A stretch of 64,000 nt of DNA from Sabellastarte sp. h YS-2021 (lineage: Eukaryota > Annelida > Polychaeta > Sabellida > Sabellidae). The notes under the pieces are model-generated. The model made no database searches, was not told the origin of the DNA, and was given only the letters and a program-made list of their open reading frames with translations. The stretch lies in the NCBI GenBank assembly GCA_964017235.1, contig OZ024935.1, positions 4,216,001-4,280,000 on the forward strand. Direction: 5' to 3'. Below are positions 34,227 to 42,336 of this stretch, piece by piece (position 1 is the first letter of the stretch; every line of letters begins with the position of its first letter). The translations under genes were made by a program, and so were the position numbers.

Positions 34227-34755
34227 CTAATCCTTAAATTTGTTAAGTATTTCCATCGCTTCATCAGTGCCTCTGTACCCCATGGGCTCCATTTCCTGTA
34301 AACCTTCAGACACTGGAACATCACCCAGAACAAACAGCTCAGCTGGTGTGGTAACCCTCTGTACCATGTTGTGCAAAAGGCAAGTTGCCTTAATGATAAC
34401 ATTCACCATTTCCACACCTACAGCCATTTTTGTGTGATATATCCTCCACCTGGCAGCCAAAACTCCAAATCCGTTTTCCACAATCCTACGTGCCCTGCTC
34501 AGCCTATAAGTTAAATAGCCTCGCCTCTCCACATCAACATCCTGGAAAAGGCCTCATAATATTATGATCCAGCGGGAATGTCTCATCCACAACCATGACA
34601 TATGGCAAATGGCCAAAATGTGGTGCCTCTGGTATCGATACATCCGGTGGGATATAAAGTTTTCGCCCCGTTAATGCTCGCCCTAGAGTACTGTGGGAAA
34701 AAATCCCCCCATCGCTATTCCTGCCATAGGATCCAGTGTCAATATATACAAATTG
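34227..34755 (-). pseudogene. PIF/Harbinger transposase, C-terminal part
   Basis: DDE_Tnp_4-type transposase. This piece holds FVYIDTGSYGRNSDGG (second catalytic Asp block), LPYVMVVDETFPLDHN, IMRPFPG and, after one frameshift near 34530, YRLSRARRIVENGFGVLAARW with the Glu of the DDE triad, ending ILNKFKD. The upstream part is cut off by D1, whose insertion point falls inside the codons for DANIQFVY. Family assignment rests on strong motif similarity to HARBI1-like proteins. Confidence 0.9.
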
Positions 34756-34799
34756 AATGGAAAATTTAATAAGTAAATTAAATTTTTATAAGTTAATAC

Positions 34800-34982
34800 C
34801 TTACCTAGTGGACAGATGCATTTGTCCGGCGCCTTGCCGGTCACGCCAAACGTTAGAAAAAAACGTCCTGAGCTGGGCTCTGGCCGGGACCGGTAGCGTC
34901 CTGTTCACTCGCCAGGTGGCTGTATAGTCTCCCTGCCGGTGTACTGCGCACGCGCAGCGCATGCGCTCTTCCTCTTTTTGTT
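34800..34982. repeat. D1 ITR, 3'-side copy
   Basis: Inverse of 41115-41296 without visible mismatch. In place of the CRE found in families A2 and B it carries an NRF1-like palindrome GCGCATGCGC (34957-34966). Confidence 0.92.
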
Positions 34983-35042
34983 GCCTACCGTAGGAAATCC
35001 CCTAGGGCTAAAAATAGCGGGGAAGGTAGGGAGGGACTCCCC

Positions 35043-35135
35043 CTGTCCACTAGGTAAGGTATTAACTTATAAAAATTTAATTTACTTATTAAATTTTCCA
35101 TTTTATTGCGTTAATACATCTTACCTAGTGGACAG
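35043..35135. repeat. D1 internal complementary region
   Basis: 35043-35099 is the inverse of the outer 3' end (34757-34813), and 35100-35135 is the inverse of the outer 5' end (41282-41317). The junction between the halves shows what the joined circle ends look like. Confidence 0.93.
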
Positions 35136-35259
35136 ATGCAGAATAACTACCCAGTGGAAGGAGGGTAGCCATTAGGGGAATTCCTCAGAACTCCAAACTA
35201 TGTATAGGCAGGTGGATCCGGAATGATTAGAAGCCAGATACCTCGGATCACACCTACTG

Positions 35260-35276
35260 CCCCCCCCCCCTTTTTT
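35260..35276 (-). promoter_or_regulatory. D1 A/G polypurine tract
   Basis: C11T6 on the plus strand (A6G11 on the sense strand), ~125 bp from the ICR and ~240 bp past the pol stop. A further A7T30 homopolymer run lies at 35431-35467 in the same 3' region. Confidence 0.6.
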
Positions 35277-35433
35277 CTCAAAAGTCCAGTACTGGCTCAC
35301 TAGGAGCACCACAGGACTGAGGAGGGTAAAAGTTCTGACTAACGAGGAAGAACAGGACCTATAAGACTATCTCATAAGACCTTAGCCCCACTTTGGATCG
35401 CGGCAGACTAAGGACCCAGAATAGTAGAAGAAA

Positions 35434-35470
<37 letters not shown>

Positions 35471-35516
35471 TACAAAACACAGTGTATACATATGTACAAG
35501 CCTGCGGATAAAGGAG

Positions 35517-38500
35517 CTATTGTGTATCCTGAATCTGTTGGGCTGCCACCACCGGGCCCAAATGATACAACTCAGAATCCGCCCAGGCCAAGTCTTTCAG
35601 GTAAAACTGGGTGAATGTATTATGAGCCTTCCAGTGACAAGCGGAAAGGATCTGATCTAGAGAAATACCTCCCTGAAAAGCCCTAGAGGCTGCGAAAGCC
35701 CGGACATCGTGGGCTCTGACTTGATGTAAATCCTGAGCTTTCTGGTCGGAAAGCTGATAACACAACAGTACCGTTTGTTTAACCCAGGAGGAAATGGTGG
35801 CAGGGACAATGTCTTTCTGAAAACCTGCCTTGAAAGACACAAAAACCAGTTCCTTTCCCTGACGGGAATCCTTGGTCCGGTCCAGGTAGTAACGTAAAGC
35901 CCGTACTGGGCACAGAGACCTGTCCCCAGACAGGGACTTATCCAACGTTGGAGCTAGGGCTGGGATGACTACTGGAGCCACTGAAGTTGGTCCATCCCGA
36001 GCCAGCTGGTTTTTGGAGAGGAAACTGGGAGATGGATACAAGGAAACTTTACTCCAGTCCTCTTGGTGCCTGATATTCTTGGCTAACCATGCATGGATTT
36101 CGCTTCTTCTTTTGCCTGACCCCAGGGCCAAAAGGAAAACTGTCTTAAAGGTCAGATGCTTCAGCGAAGCCTTTCGTAGAGGCTCGAAGGGAGCCTTGGT
36201 AAGCTGGTGGAGCACTAGCGACAGGTTCCAGGAAGGGACCCCTCTTCTACCTTTCGGTTTGTCCCTATGAAAACTGTCTAACAGGCGGGTAAGGTTTTCA
36301 TCTGAGCTTATATTGAGCTTGTCATTACCCACCATATCTGCAATGGCTGTCCTATAACCATCGATGGTGCTGGGTTGCAGATTTCTTTCCTTAAAGAGGT
36401 AAAGGAGAAAATCCGCAATCTGATTTACAGAGGGTGACCTGAAGTCCACCTTGTTCGATTTACACCACTTGACAAATATGGTCCACTTTGACTTGTACAC
36501 GGCTGGTTGAACCCCTCTGAGGAGCCTCAATTCTTGCTGCCACCTCTTCAGAGAAGCCGTGTTTCCTGATAGCAGAGCTTCTAGGAGCCAAGCATGAAGA
36601 TTCAGATTCGGAAGGCTCCGGTGAACTAGCCCGTTGAAAGGCTGAGTCACTAGGTCCCTTGTTAGAGGGAGGGTGAAGGGGATCTGAACGGATAGGTCCA
36701 CCAGGTCCCAAAACCAAGGCATGTTTGGCCAACCCGGGGCAATCAGAATCATTCTGTGACAACCCTGATCCCTTATCTTTGAAACTACCTGAGGGAGCAG
36801 GGAGACTGGAGGGAATGCATAAGCGTTCAGACGCTCCCAGGACAAGCTCAGGGCATCTACTGCCCAGGCTGCCTGATCCGGGACCGGTGACACAAACCGG
36901 GGCAGTTTGTGATTGAACCTGGTCGCAAACAAGTCCACTAGCGGTGGGGGCCACCTGGAACACAACTGACTGAAAACCTGTGGGGAGAGAGCCCATTCGG
37001 TCTGAATCACTTGATTGTGCCGAGAAAGCTTGTCGGCTATCACATTTAACCGACCCGGAATGTGCCTTGCCCTTAACGTTATGCCTCTGTGATGGCACCA
37101 GGACAGGAGTCTCCAAAGGAGGGCACAGAGAGAGCCTGACCTCATACCCCCTTGTTTGTTTATGTAAGAGACCACTGTGGTATTGTCTGTTGCCACAAGA
37201 ACAATCTGACCCTTGCACAGATGCTCTAACTGTCGTAAGGCCAGAAGGACCGCTTTCATCTCGAGAAAATTTATGTGAAGGCGGCCTTCGAGGGGGGACC
37301 AAACGCCTCTTGCAGTGAAGTCTCCTAAGTGTGCGCCCCAACCTTCGTTTGAGGCGTCTGTAAATAGTTGAACGGCATGCTGAAGAGGGTGTAGGGGTTG
37401 ACCTTTCAGCACATTGGCCTCGTCCAACCACCAGTCCAAATGGGGATGGAGCGACTGGGGGACGGGAATAAGTTTCTCTAGAACTTCCGGGACATGCCAA
37501 TGTCTCTTCAAGTGCCACTGAATGGGCCTCATATGAAGGCGACCTGCACACACTTGTTTCTCGGTGGCCGTCAGGAGACCTATCAAGGACATGAACTGTC
37601 GAACCGTACAATGGTGACGGTCTTTCATGAACCTCAATTTTTCCTGAAGGGCTTCCCACCGGTCCTGAGTGGGTAGAACCCGGCCGGTGATCAGGTCGAA
37701 CCGGTAGCCTACGAAATTGAAGACCTGTTTGGGAACTAACTCTGACTTGGTCATATTTACTACCCATCCTAACTGCCGACATAGGGCCAAGAGGGTCTGG
37801 GTATGTTGTAGGCAGATCTCCGGGGAAGGGGCTCTCAGTAACCAGTCGTCTAGGTACTGGTGGATCCTGATACCCTTCGCTTGAGCCATAAGTTTCACTT
37901 CCTTGACCACCTTGGTAAACTCCAGGGGAGCTGTGGCCAGTCCGAATGGCAGGGCTGTGAACTGGAAAGTTTGATGAAAAAGGAAGAACCTGAGATACTT
38001 TCTTGATCTTGGGGCTATGGGGATGTGGAAGTAAGCGTCGCTGAAGTCCAGCGATGTGACCCACTCCCCCGCCTTCAAGGATAAGCGGATTGTCTCCGGA
38101 GTTTCCATCTTGAATGTTCCGGTATTGAGAAAGAGATTCAAACGACTTAGGTCCAAGATGGGTCTCCATTTGCCATTTGGTTTGGGAACCAGGAACAGGC
38201 GGTTGTAAAAAGCCAGGGACGACTTGACCACCACCTTTTCTACTACCAACTTTCGCATGAGGCTTACAAGAGCCTCTTTGAGATGCATGTTTTTGGACGG
38301 GTTTGCATAACCACTTTGAACCACTGGGAACCTGGTTAGAACTGGTCTTTGTTTGAAAGGCAAAGTGTAACCCCTTTTTAGGATAGAGACTACCCGGGGA
38401 TTTGAACCCATGGCTTGCCAAACTTGCCAAAACTCCTGAAGTCTGCCCCCTACATTGTGTTCGGAGACAGCACTGGGGACACTGGGCACAACAGGGGCAA

Positions 38501-39065
38501 AAACACAAGGATCTACACAAAAAACACTTTTGACAGACTTTATTTTGTTCAGACAATTGCCGGGGCTTACTCCTTTCTTTTGTAGATGCCCGTGTGAAAG
38601 AACAGAACGAACAGGACTGACAACAGGACAATACACAGCCCGAGGACTCTCGGGTAACAATGGAACTTTGTTTACAGTCTGAATTTTGTCCAAGTTTATG
38701 TTTGAAGACACACTTTTGTCCTGACACTGAGGGTCCAACTGAACCTGATGTATTGACTTTACTGTTGGACCACCTAGATAATTGTCATTTATATGGCTTA
38801 AAAGACTGCCCTTTAGAAAAACGGGGGTTAGAACCCCGGCCACGTCCCCTTCCTCTGGATCTATTTCGGCCAAACTGTCTCCATGGCTGACTCTGCTGTT
38901 GAGAGGATTGGTCATTGGAAGATGTTTGCTTCCTATCCTTACGGTCGTAAGGCTTATATCTTTGCGTACCCTTCCAAGTTGCGTGCTGAGTAGCACCCGG
39001 TCCGGGCCTCTGAGCAACGCTTTCAAATTTTTGGATATCCTGCTCCGCAGACATGATGGCTGCAT
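35517..39065 (-). CDS. D1 Pol: RT-RNase H-methyltransferase-YR fusion
   Basis: 1182-residue open frame; the homologous part starts near residue 205 (GGRLQEFW, ~38450). RT: WRPILDLSRLN, SLDFSDAYFHIP, LPFGLATAP and HQYLDDWLL (~residue 400). RNase H: FTDASNEGWGAHL (~570), ATDNTTVVSYIN, RHIPGRLNVIADKLSR (~670). DIRS-type methyltransferase: VDLFATRFN, LIAPGWPNMPWFWDL (~775). YR: SGKRRSEIHAW (~988), HDVRAFAAS (~1120), CHWKAHNTFTQFYL with Tyr (~1150). In D2 and D3 the YR lies in another frame; here a net 2-nt difference just before VYKSKW fuses it to RT. Pol lies +1 relative to gag and probably depends on recoding. The part upstream of ~38450 overlaps gag and the Cys-rich domain and may not be translated. 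Confidence 0.93.
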   Translation of the reverse strand: MQPSCLRSRISKNLKALLRGPDRVLLSTQLGRVRKDISLTTVRIGSKHLPMTNPLNSRVSHGDSLAEIDPEEGDVAGVLTPVFLKGSLLSHINDNYLGGPTVKSIHQVQLDPQCQDKSVSSNINLDKIQTVNKVPLLPESPRAVYCPVVSPVRSVLSHGHLQKKGVSPGNCLNKIKSVKSVFCVDPCVFAPVVPSVPSAVSEHNVGGRLQEFWQVWQAMGSNPRVVSILKRGYTLPFKQRPVLTRFPVVQSGYANPSKNMHLKEALVSLMRKLVVEKVVVKSSLAFYNRLFLVPKPNGKWRPILDLSRLNLFLNTGTFKMETPETIRLSLKAGEWVTSLDFSDAYFHIPIAPRSRKYLRFFLFHQTFQFTALPFGLATAPLEFTKVVKEVKLMAQAKGIRIHQYLDDWLLRAPSPEICLQHTQTLLALCRQLGWVVNMTKSELVPKQVFNFVGYRFDLITGRVLPTQDRWEALQEKLRFMKDRHHCTVRQFMSLIGLLTATEKQVCAGRLHMRPIQWHLKRHWHVPEVLEKLIPVPQSLHPHLDWWLDEANVLKGQPLHPLQHAVQLFTDASNEGWGAHLGDFTARGVWSPLEGRLHINFLEMKAVLLALRQLEHLCKGQIVLVATDNTTVVSYINKQGGMRSGSLCALLWRLLSWCHHRGITLRARHIPGRLNVIADKLSRHNQVIQTEWALSPQVFSQLCSRWPPPLVDLFATRFNHKLPRFVSPVPDQAAWAVDALSLSWERLNAYAFPPVSLLPQVVSKIRDQGCHRMILIAPGWPNMPWFWDLVDLSVQIPFTLPLTRDLVTQPFNGLVHRSLPNLNLHAWLLEALLSGNTASLKRWQQELRLLRGVQPAVYKSKWTIFVKWCKSNKVDFRSPSVNQIADFLLYLFKERNLQPSTIDGYRTAIADMVGNDKLNISSDENLTRLLDSFHRDKPKGRRGVPSWNLSLVLHQLTKAPFEPLRKASLKHLTFKTVFLLALGSGKRRSEIHAWLAKNIRHQEDWSKVSLYPSPSFLSKNQLARDGPTSVAPVVIPALAPTLDKSLSGDRSLCPVRALRYYLDRTKDSRQGKELVFVSFKAGFQKDIVPATISSWVKQTVLLCYQLSDQKAQDLHQVRAHDVRAFAASRAFQGGISLDQILSACHWKAHNTFTQFYLKDLAWADSELYHLGPVVAAQQIQDTQ
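38446..38450 (-). promoter_or_regulatory. D1 G-run at the Cys-rich/RT frame change
   Basis: Sense TGTAGGGGGCAGA. Protein conservation with D2 lies in the gag/Cys frame before this point and in the +1 frame (VGGRLQ) after it. D2 has G7 at the same place. A +1 shift site is inference. Confidence 0.5.
38451..38784 (-). CDS. D1 Cys-rich readthrough domain
   Basis: About 111 codons, in the gag frame, directly behind the gag TGA and without any stop. It includes ~20 Cys, with the block KVCQKCFLCRSLCFCPCCAQ. The D2 equivalent is KVCEKCFFCKSLCFCPKCAK. Cys spacing is conserved here, whereas the overlapping RT-frame translation is not, so this is the selected frame. There is no ATG at its start. Expected product: a C-terminal extension of Gag, or the linker in Gag-Pol, probably binding zinc and nucleic acid. 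I do not recognise a named family. Confidence 0.65.
38776..38790 (-). promoter_or_regulatory. D1 leaky gag stop, TGA CAATTA
   Basis: Sense TATAAATGACAATTA with the stop at 38787-38785. Stop + CAATTA fits the CARYYA rule of tobamovirus-type readthrough. D2 has the same 15 bases. Confidence 0.7.
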
Positions 39066-40998
39066 CAGGAAAGAGACCGTATCCGAACAAGGGGGCGTTC
39101 CTTAGCAAGTTCATGGTATCCTGTTTGACGCCCGGTTTCACAAAATCAAGATATGAGTCTCTCCTTAAGAGAACCAGGTTGGCCATATTCACAAACAAAC
39201 TGTCCGCCAAATGCTGAAGAGACGTGCCCATGGCCACCGACACCTTTTGATGAAAGGCCATGAGGTCACGCAGGTCATTCAAAGCATTGGCCACTTCCTG
39301 CGAACACTTTCCCTTGCCAAGACGAGAGGATAACAAAGAGATGTTTTGTGACATCTTCTCCTGAAGTTCAGTGGAACAGCGACTGAAGCCTGCCGCATGA
39401 TTAACGATATAACTGTCTTCACGTGCGGCACGTTCCCACCTGCGCAGGGATTCTTGGGCAATAGGCCTGGAGGGAGGGCCTGTGGACGGGTAAGCAGAGG
39501 CACGAGTTATCCTTGGGAAATGAGAATTAACCTTGGCCTCAGTGTTTCTCCAGTTGAAAACAGAACGACCAGGACGATGTGGTCCGTCAGTTTTAATCAA
39601 GTGCATTTTGTACCATTTCTCTTGAGACTTAGGCACCTTGATGAACTGGTCACGTCGCAAACCTGCCGAATCTTGTGAACGAGATGGGTAACCCTCTGCG
39701 ACCGTGAGATTCAACCTTTCCAACTTCTGGCACAACCAGTCGTCTGGGGGCATGGCCACTGAGATGCGTGTGGGTTTTCTGGGATTCTTCCCTTTCCACG
39801 GGTTATTTGATTTGTCCGGTTCTGAAAAGTCTGTTTCAAAAGCCGGAATGTGGTGCCAACCCATAAACGCTCTCACAGAACGTACCGTCTCCCTGTAAGA
39901 CATATCTTCAGTCTGCTCCGGTGGGTCCGCCACATCAGAAAAATGACCGTCCTCAGAACCGGAACCGGAAGCAGACCGGTCTAAATCATCGTCAGATACT
40001 TGTTCATAATGTTCTTGAGGAAAAGCACAGGCACCGGCACCGGTGATATCAAGACTGGTATCCTGTTCCGGTGGAGCCCGTGGAGTGGAAAATGCAGACT
40101 GGAAGAGTGAACCGGAAGACTGTTTCAAATCCTGACTCTGGCTAGACCTGTCCCCTTTAGGAGCAACTGACTGATGAGCAGACTCCGGTCCGGAGCTGGC
40201 ACCAGGCAAAGGGGAAGAAGAAGGAGCTTTAGTTTTAGACCTTGACACCGGTGTAGGTGACCGGTCACGTCTTTTCTCCGGTTTGGAAACCTCTTTGCTG
40301 CTCTTAGATTTAGAAGAAGATTTGAGGTCACTTTTATCAGAATGTTTGTCTTTTCTGGATTTGTGAGATTTCTTCTTATCCTTGGCATCTACCGGGGTAG
40401 CAGCAATGGGAGCCTCAACAGCTACCGGTACCTTCACCGGACCGGTGGGACGGGTAGCTGGAGCTAAGAAGGGGTTATCAGAAATGAGATTCTGAGTGTC
40501 GACCGGCTTGACTGAAGATACAGTGGTGGAGAACACGTTACCTCTAGAAAGAAGTGCCTCCATCCTAGCAAACTGCTCTGACCATTTATCCGCAATGGAT
40601 GCCAACTGGTCTGAGGTAACAAAACTAGCCGGTTGTTGAGATGAAGAAGGTGGAGTAGCAGGGGGAATAACAGAAGACTGAGCCTGCTGGTCAGAAGGAG
40701 ATTGAAAAGTTGGTTCATTATCCATACCTTCAACCGGCTGTAAAACTGTAACTTCTTTCGGGGAAACTAATAAACCTGCTTTCTTGTCTCTTCTAATCTT
40801 ATAAATTGGAGTAGACAACATTTCCTTCTGAGCCGGAGTAAAGCCATCACAAATCTTACACTGCTTGTCCTTCACACAATTGTCTTCCCCTATAAGCTTT
40901 TCGCGGCACCGCGCACATTTTTCATGCAAGTCGAAAAGAGCCATAACATGGCCACAGGAACCCCTTCTTTGTCCCTTCTTATCCCCCGGAGATGCCAT
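38785..40998 (-). CDS. D1 Gag
   Basis: About 737 residues from the ATG encoding MASPGDKKG; this start is chosen over a Met six codons upstream because D2 Gag begins MASPGQRKG. An N-terminal Cys/His cluster (CGHVMALFD, CARCREK, CKICDGF) resembles DIRS Gag zinc fingers. A Ser/Pro/Lys-rich linker follows, then a conserved helical block (SYRETVRSVRAFMGWHHIP, DDWLCQKLERLNL, QEKWYKMH, SYIVNHAAGFSRC, RRDSYLDFVKPGVK), and an Arg/Gly-rich RNA-binding tail (RGRGRGRGSNPRF). It packages the RNA in the particle. Ends in the TGA discussed above. Confidence 0.9.
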   Translation of the reverse strand: MASPGDKKGQRRGSCGHVMALFDLHEKCARCREKLIGEDNCVKDKQCKICDGFTPAQKEMLSTPIYKIRRDKKAGLLVSPKEVTVLQPVEGMDNEPTFQSPSDQQAQSSVIPPATPPSSSQQPASFVTSDQLASIADKWSEQFARMEALLSRGNVFSTTVSSVKPVDTQNLISDNPFLAPATRPTGPVKVPVAVEAPIAATPVDAKDKKKSHKSRKDKHSDKSDLKSSSKSKSSKEVSKPEKRRDRSPTPVSRSKTKAPSSSPLPGASSGPESAHQSVAPKGDRSSQSQDLKQSSGSLFQSAFSTPRAPPEQDTSLDITGAGACAFPQEHYEQVSDDDLDRSASGSGSEDGHFSDVADPPEQTEDMSYRETVRSVRAFMGWHHIPAFETDFSEPDKSNNPWKGKNPRKPTRISVAMPPDDWLCQKLERLNLTVAEGYPSRSQDSAGLRRDQFIKVPKSQEKWYKMHLIKTDGPHRPGRSVFNWRNTEAKVNSHFPRITRASAYPSTGPPSRPIAQESLRRWERAAREDSYIVNHAAGFSRCSTELQEKMSQNISLLSSRLGKGKCSQEVANALNDLRDLMAFHQKVSVAMGTSLQHLADSLFVNMANLVLLRRDSYLDFVKPGVKQDTMNLLRNAPLFGYGLFPDAAIMSAEQDIQKFESVAQRPGPGATQHATWKGTQRYKPYDRKDRKQTSSNDQSSQQQSQPWRQFGRNRSRGRGRGRGSNPRFSKGQSFKPYK

Positions 40999-41114
40999 GA
41001 CACTTGTTACACACAACTAACACAAATATTTGAAGCAATAAGCTTGAGAAGAGTATATAAATTAATATTTTTTTTAAAGTTTCTCTTAAATCCCAAGCGT
41101 TCTTCACGCGCCAA

Positions 41115-41296
41115 ACAAAAAGAGGAAGAGCGCATGCGCTGCGCGTGCGCAGTACACCGGCAGGGAGACTATACAGCCACCTGGCGAGTGAACAGGACGC
41201 TACCGGTCCCGGCCAGAGCCCAGCTCAGGACGTTTTTTTCTAACGTTTGGCGTGACCGGCAAGGCGCCGGACAAATGCATCTGTCCACTAGGTAAG
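41115..41296. repeat. D1 ITR, 5'-side copy
   Basis: Identical inverse of 34800-34982; GCGCATGCGC at 41131-41140. The 5' leader to gag is only ~120 bp. Confidence 0.92.
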
Positions 41297-41317
41297 ATGT
41301 ATTAACGCAATAAAATG

Positions 41318-41510
41318 TTTGCATCTACAAGTGCAAATAACAACTGAAAAAGTTCCCTTGTAATTGAAATGTCTAGAGCCAGTATTTTCTGGGGTCATAA
41401 CAATATGTGTATCATCGAGAGCTCTTATGCAATGTGGAAATTGCCATTTTAACATGAAATTTTCAGCGATCAGTCTCCAATCATCATGGTTTTAAGGAAT
41501 CAGAAGAAAC
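41318..41510 (-). pseudogene. PIF/Harbinger transposase, middle part
   Basis: Between D1 and D3. Reads DDWRLIAENFMLKWQFPHC, RALDDTHI (first catalytic Asp), TGSRHFNYKG and, after a one-base frame change, ALVDAN, which continues across the D1 site into IQFVYIDTG. A TAA lies just before NHDDW. Both flanking breaks are DIRS insertions. Confidence 0.88.
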
Positions 41511-41661
41511 TTGAAAATTTTTATTACTTAAATGTAGCTTTTATAAGCTACAAGCTTACCATGTGGGACTTAATGCTGTTCTCGGGTTGCCACACCCGGG
41601 GCCAACATCTTAGAAAAATTGCAAATTTTAATTAGTAAATTAAATTTTTATTAGTTAATAC

Positions 41662-41834
41662 CTTACCTACCAGACGATAGCTATAGCCCGGCGCCAGCCG
41701 GTCCCGCCAAACGAAAGAAAAAGACGTCCTGGGTTTCACCCCGGGCAGGACCGGTACACTACACTCCACTCGCCAGGTGGCCTAGTTCCTGCCTCACTCG
41801 CCAGAGGGACGTGACGTCATAGCATCTTTTTCGT
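41662..41834. repeat. D2 ITR, 3'-side copy
   Basis: Identical inverse of 47591-47763; TGACGTCA at 41812-41819 and CGCCAAACGAAAGAAAAAGA. Confidence 0.92.
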
Positions 41835-41888
41835 CCCCAAGGTTGAATTGTAAGGCTGAAAGCGGGGAAGGCTGGGTGGGAATTTCCC

Positions 41889-41980
41889 GTCTGGTAGGTA
41901 AGGTATTAACTAATAAAAATTTAATTTACTAATTAAAATTTGCAATTTCATTGCGTTAATACATCTTACCTACCAGACGA
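41889..41980. repeat. D2 internal complementary region
   Basis: Inverse copies of the outer 3' end (CTGGTAGGTAAGGTATTAAC...) and the outer 5' end (CATTGCGTTAATACATC...) joined back to back. Confidence 0.92.
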
Positions 41981-42113
41981 TAGCTAGAATAACTACCCAG
42001 TGGAAGGAGGGCAGCCTTCTGAGGATTGGAGAGAACTCTTATATTATACCTAGGTGTGAGGTTCTAGTCCTTTGAGGAGACATGTTAGTCTCGAGGGTAA
42101 CTAGACCCACCTG

Positions 42114-42131
42114 CCCCCCCCCCCCCTTTTT
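42114..42131 (-). promoter_or_regulatory. D2 A/G polypurine tract
   Basis: C13T5 on the plus strand (A5G13 sense), ~134 bp from the ICR. Confidence 0.6.
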
Positions 42132-42336
42132 GACTGCTCTGAGGGGAGGAAGAGAGTAAGAGTTCAAGTCAATGATTCCCACGGATAACCTGGAAGAGTA
42201 GGGAAAGTCCTATACCAGAGGATTACTCTGAAGTAAAAGACTTTGAGAAGCCAAGGCCTAGGCTAAAAGTGAGCCTACACCTAAAACTAACTAGTATGTA
42301 CACTATATATAATTATATACAAAGAAGCTTAGGTGA

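Larger units (their letters stand above)
34756..41317 (-). mobile_element. D1: potentially intact DIRS retrotransposon, family A1
   Basis: 6.56 kb with ~182-bp ITRs that appear identical (34800-34982 and 41115-41296), an ICR at 35043-35135, and open gag and pol. It is flanked on both sides by AATG (34756-34759, 41314-41317), a shared tetranucleotide rather than a classical duplication. It interrupts the Harbinger gene, and removing it restores that frame. Identical ITRs and open ORFs imply a recent insertion. Confidence 0.95.

Noticed and set aside
36460-38727. 755-codon ORF overlapping D1 pol treated as an independent gene
   Set aside because: Beyond the first ~95 codons (Cys-rich domain) its similarity to D2 follows what the RT frame imposes, its first codon is GTG, and it ends in junk. 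Only the Cys-rich part is annotated as coding.
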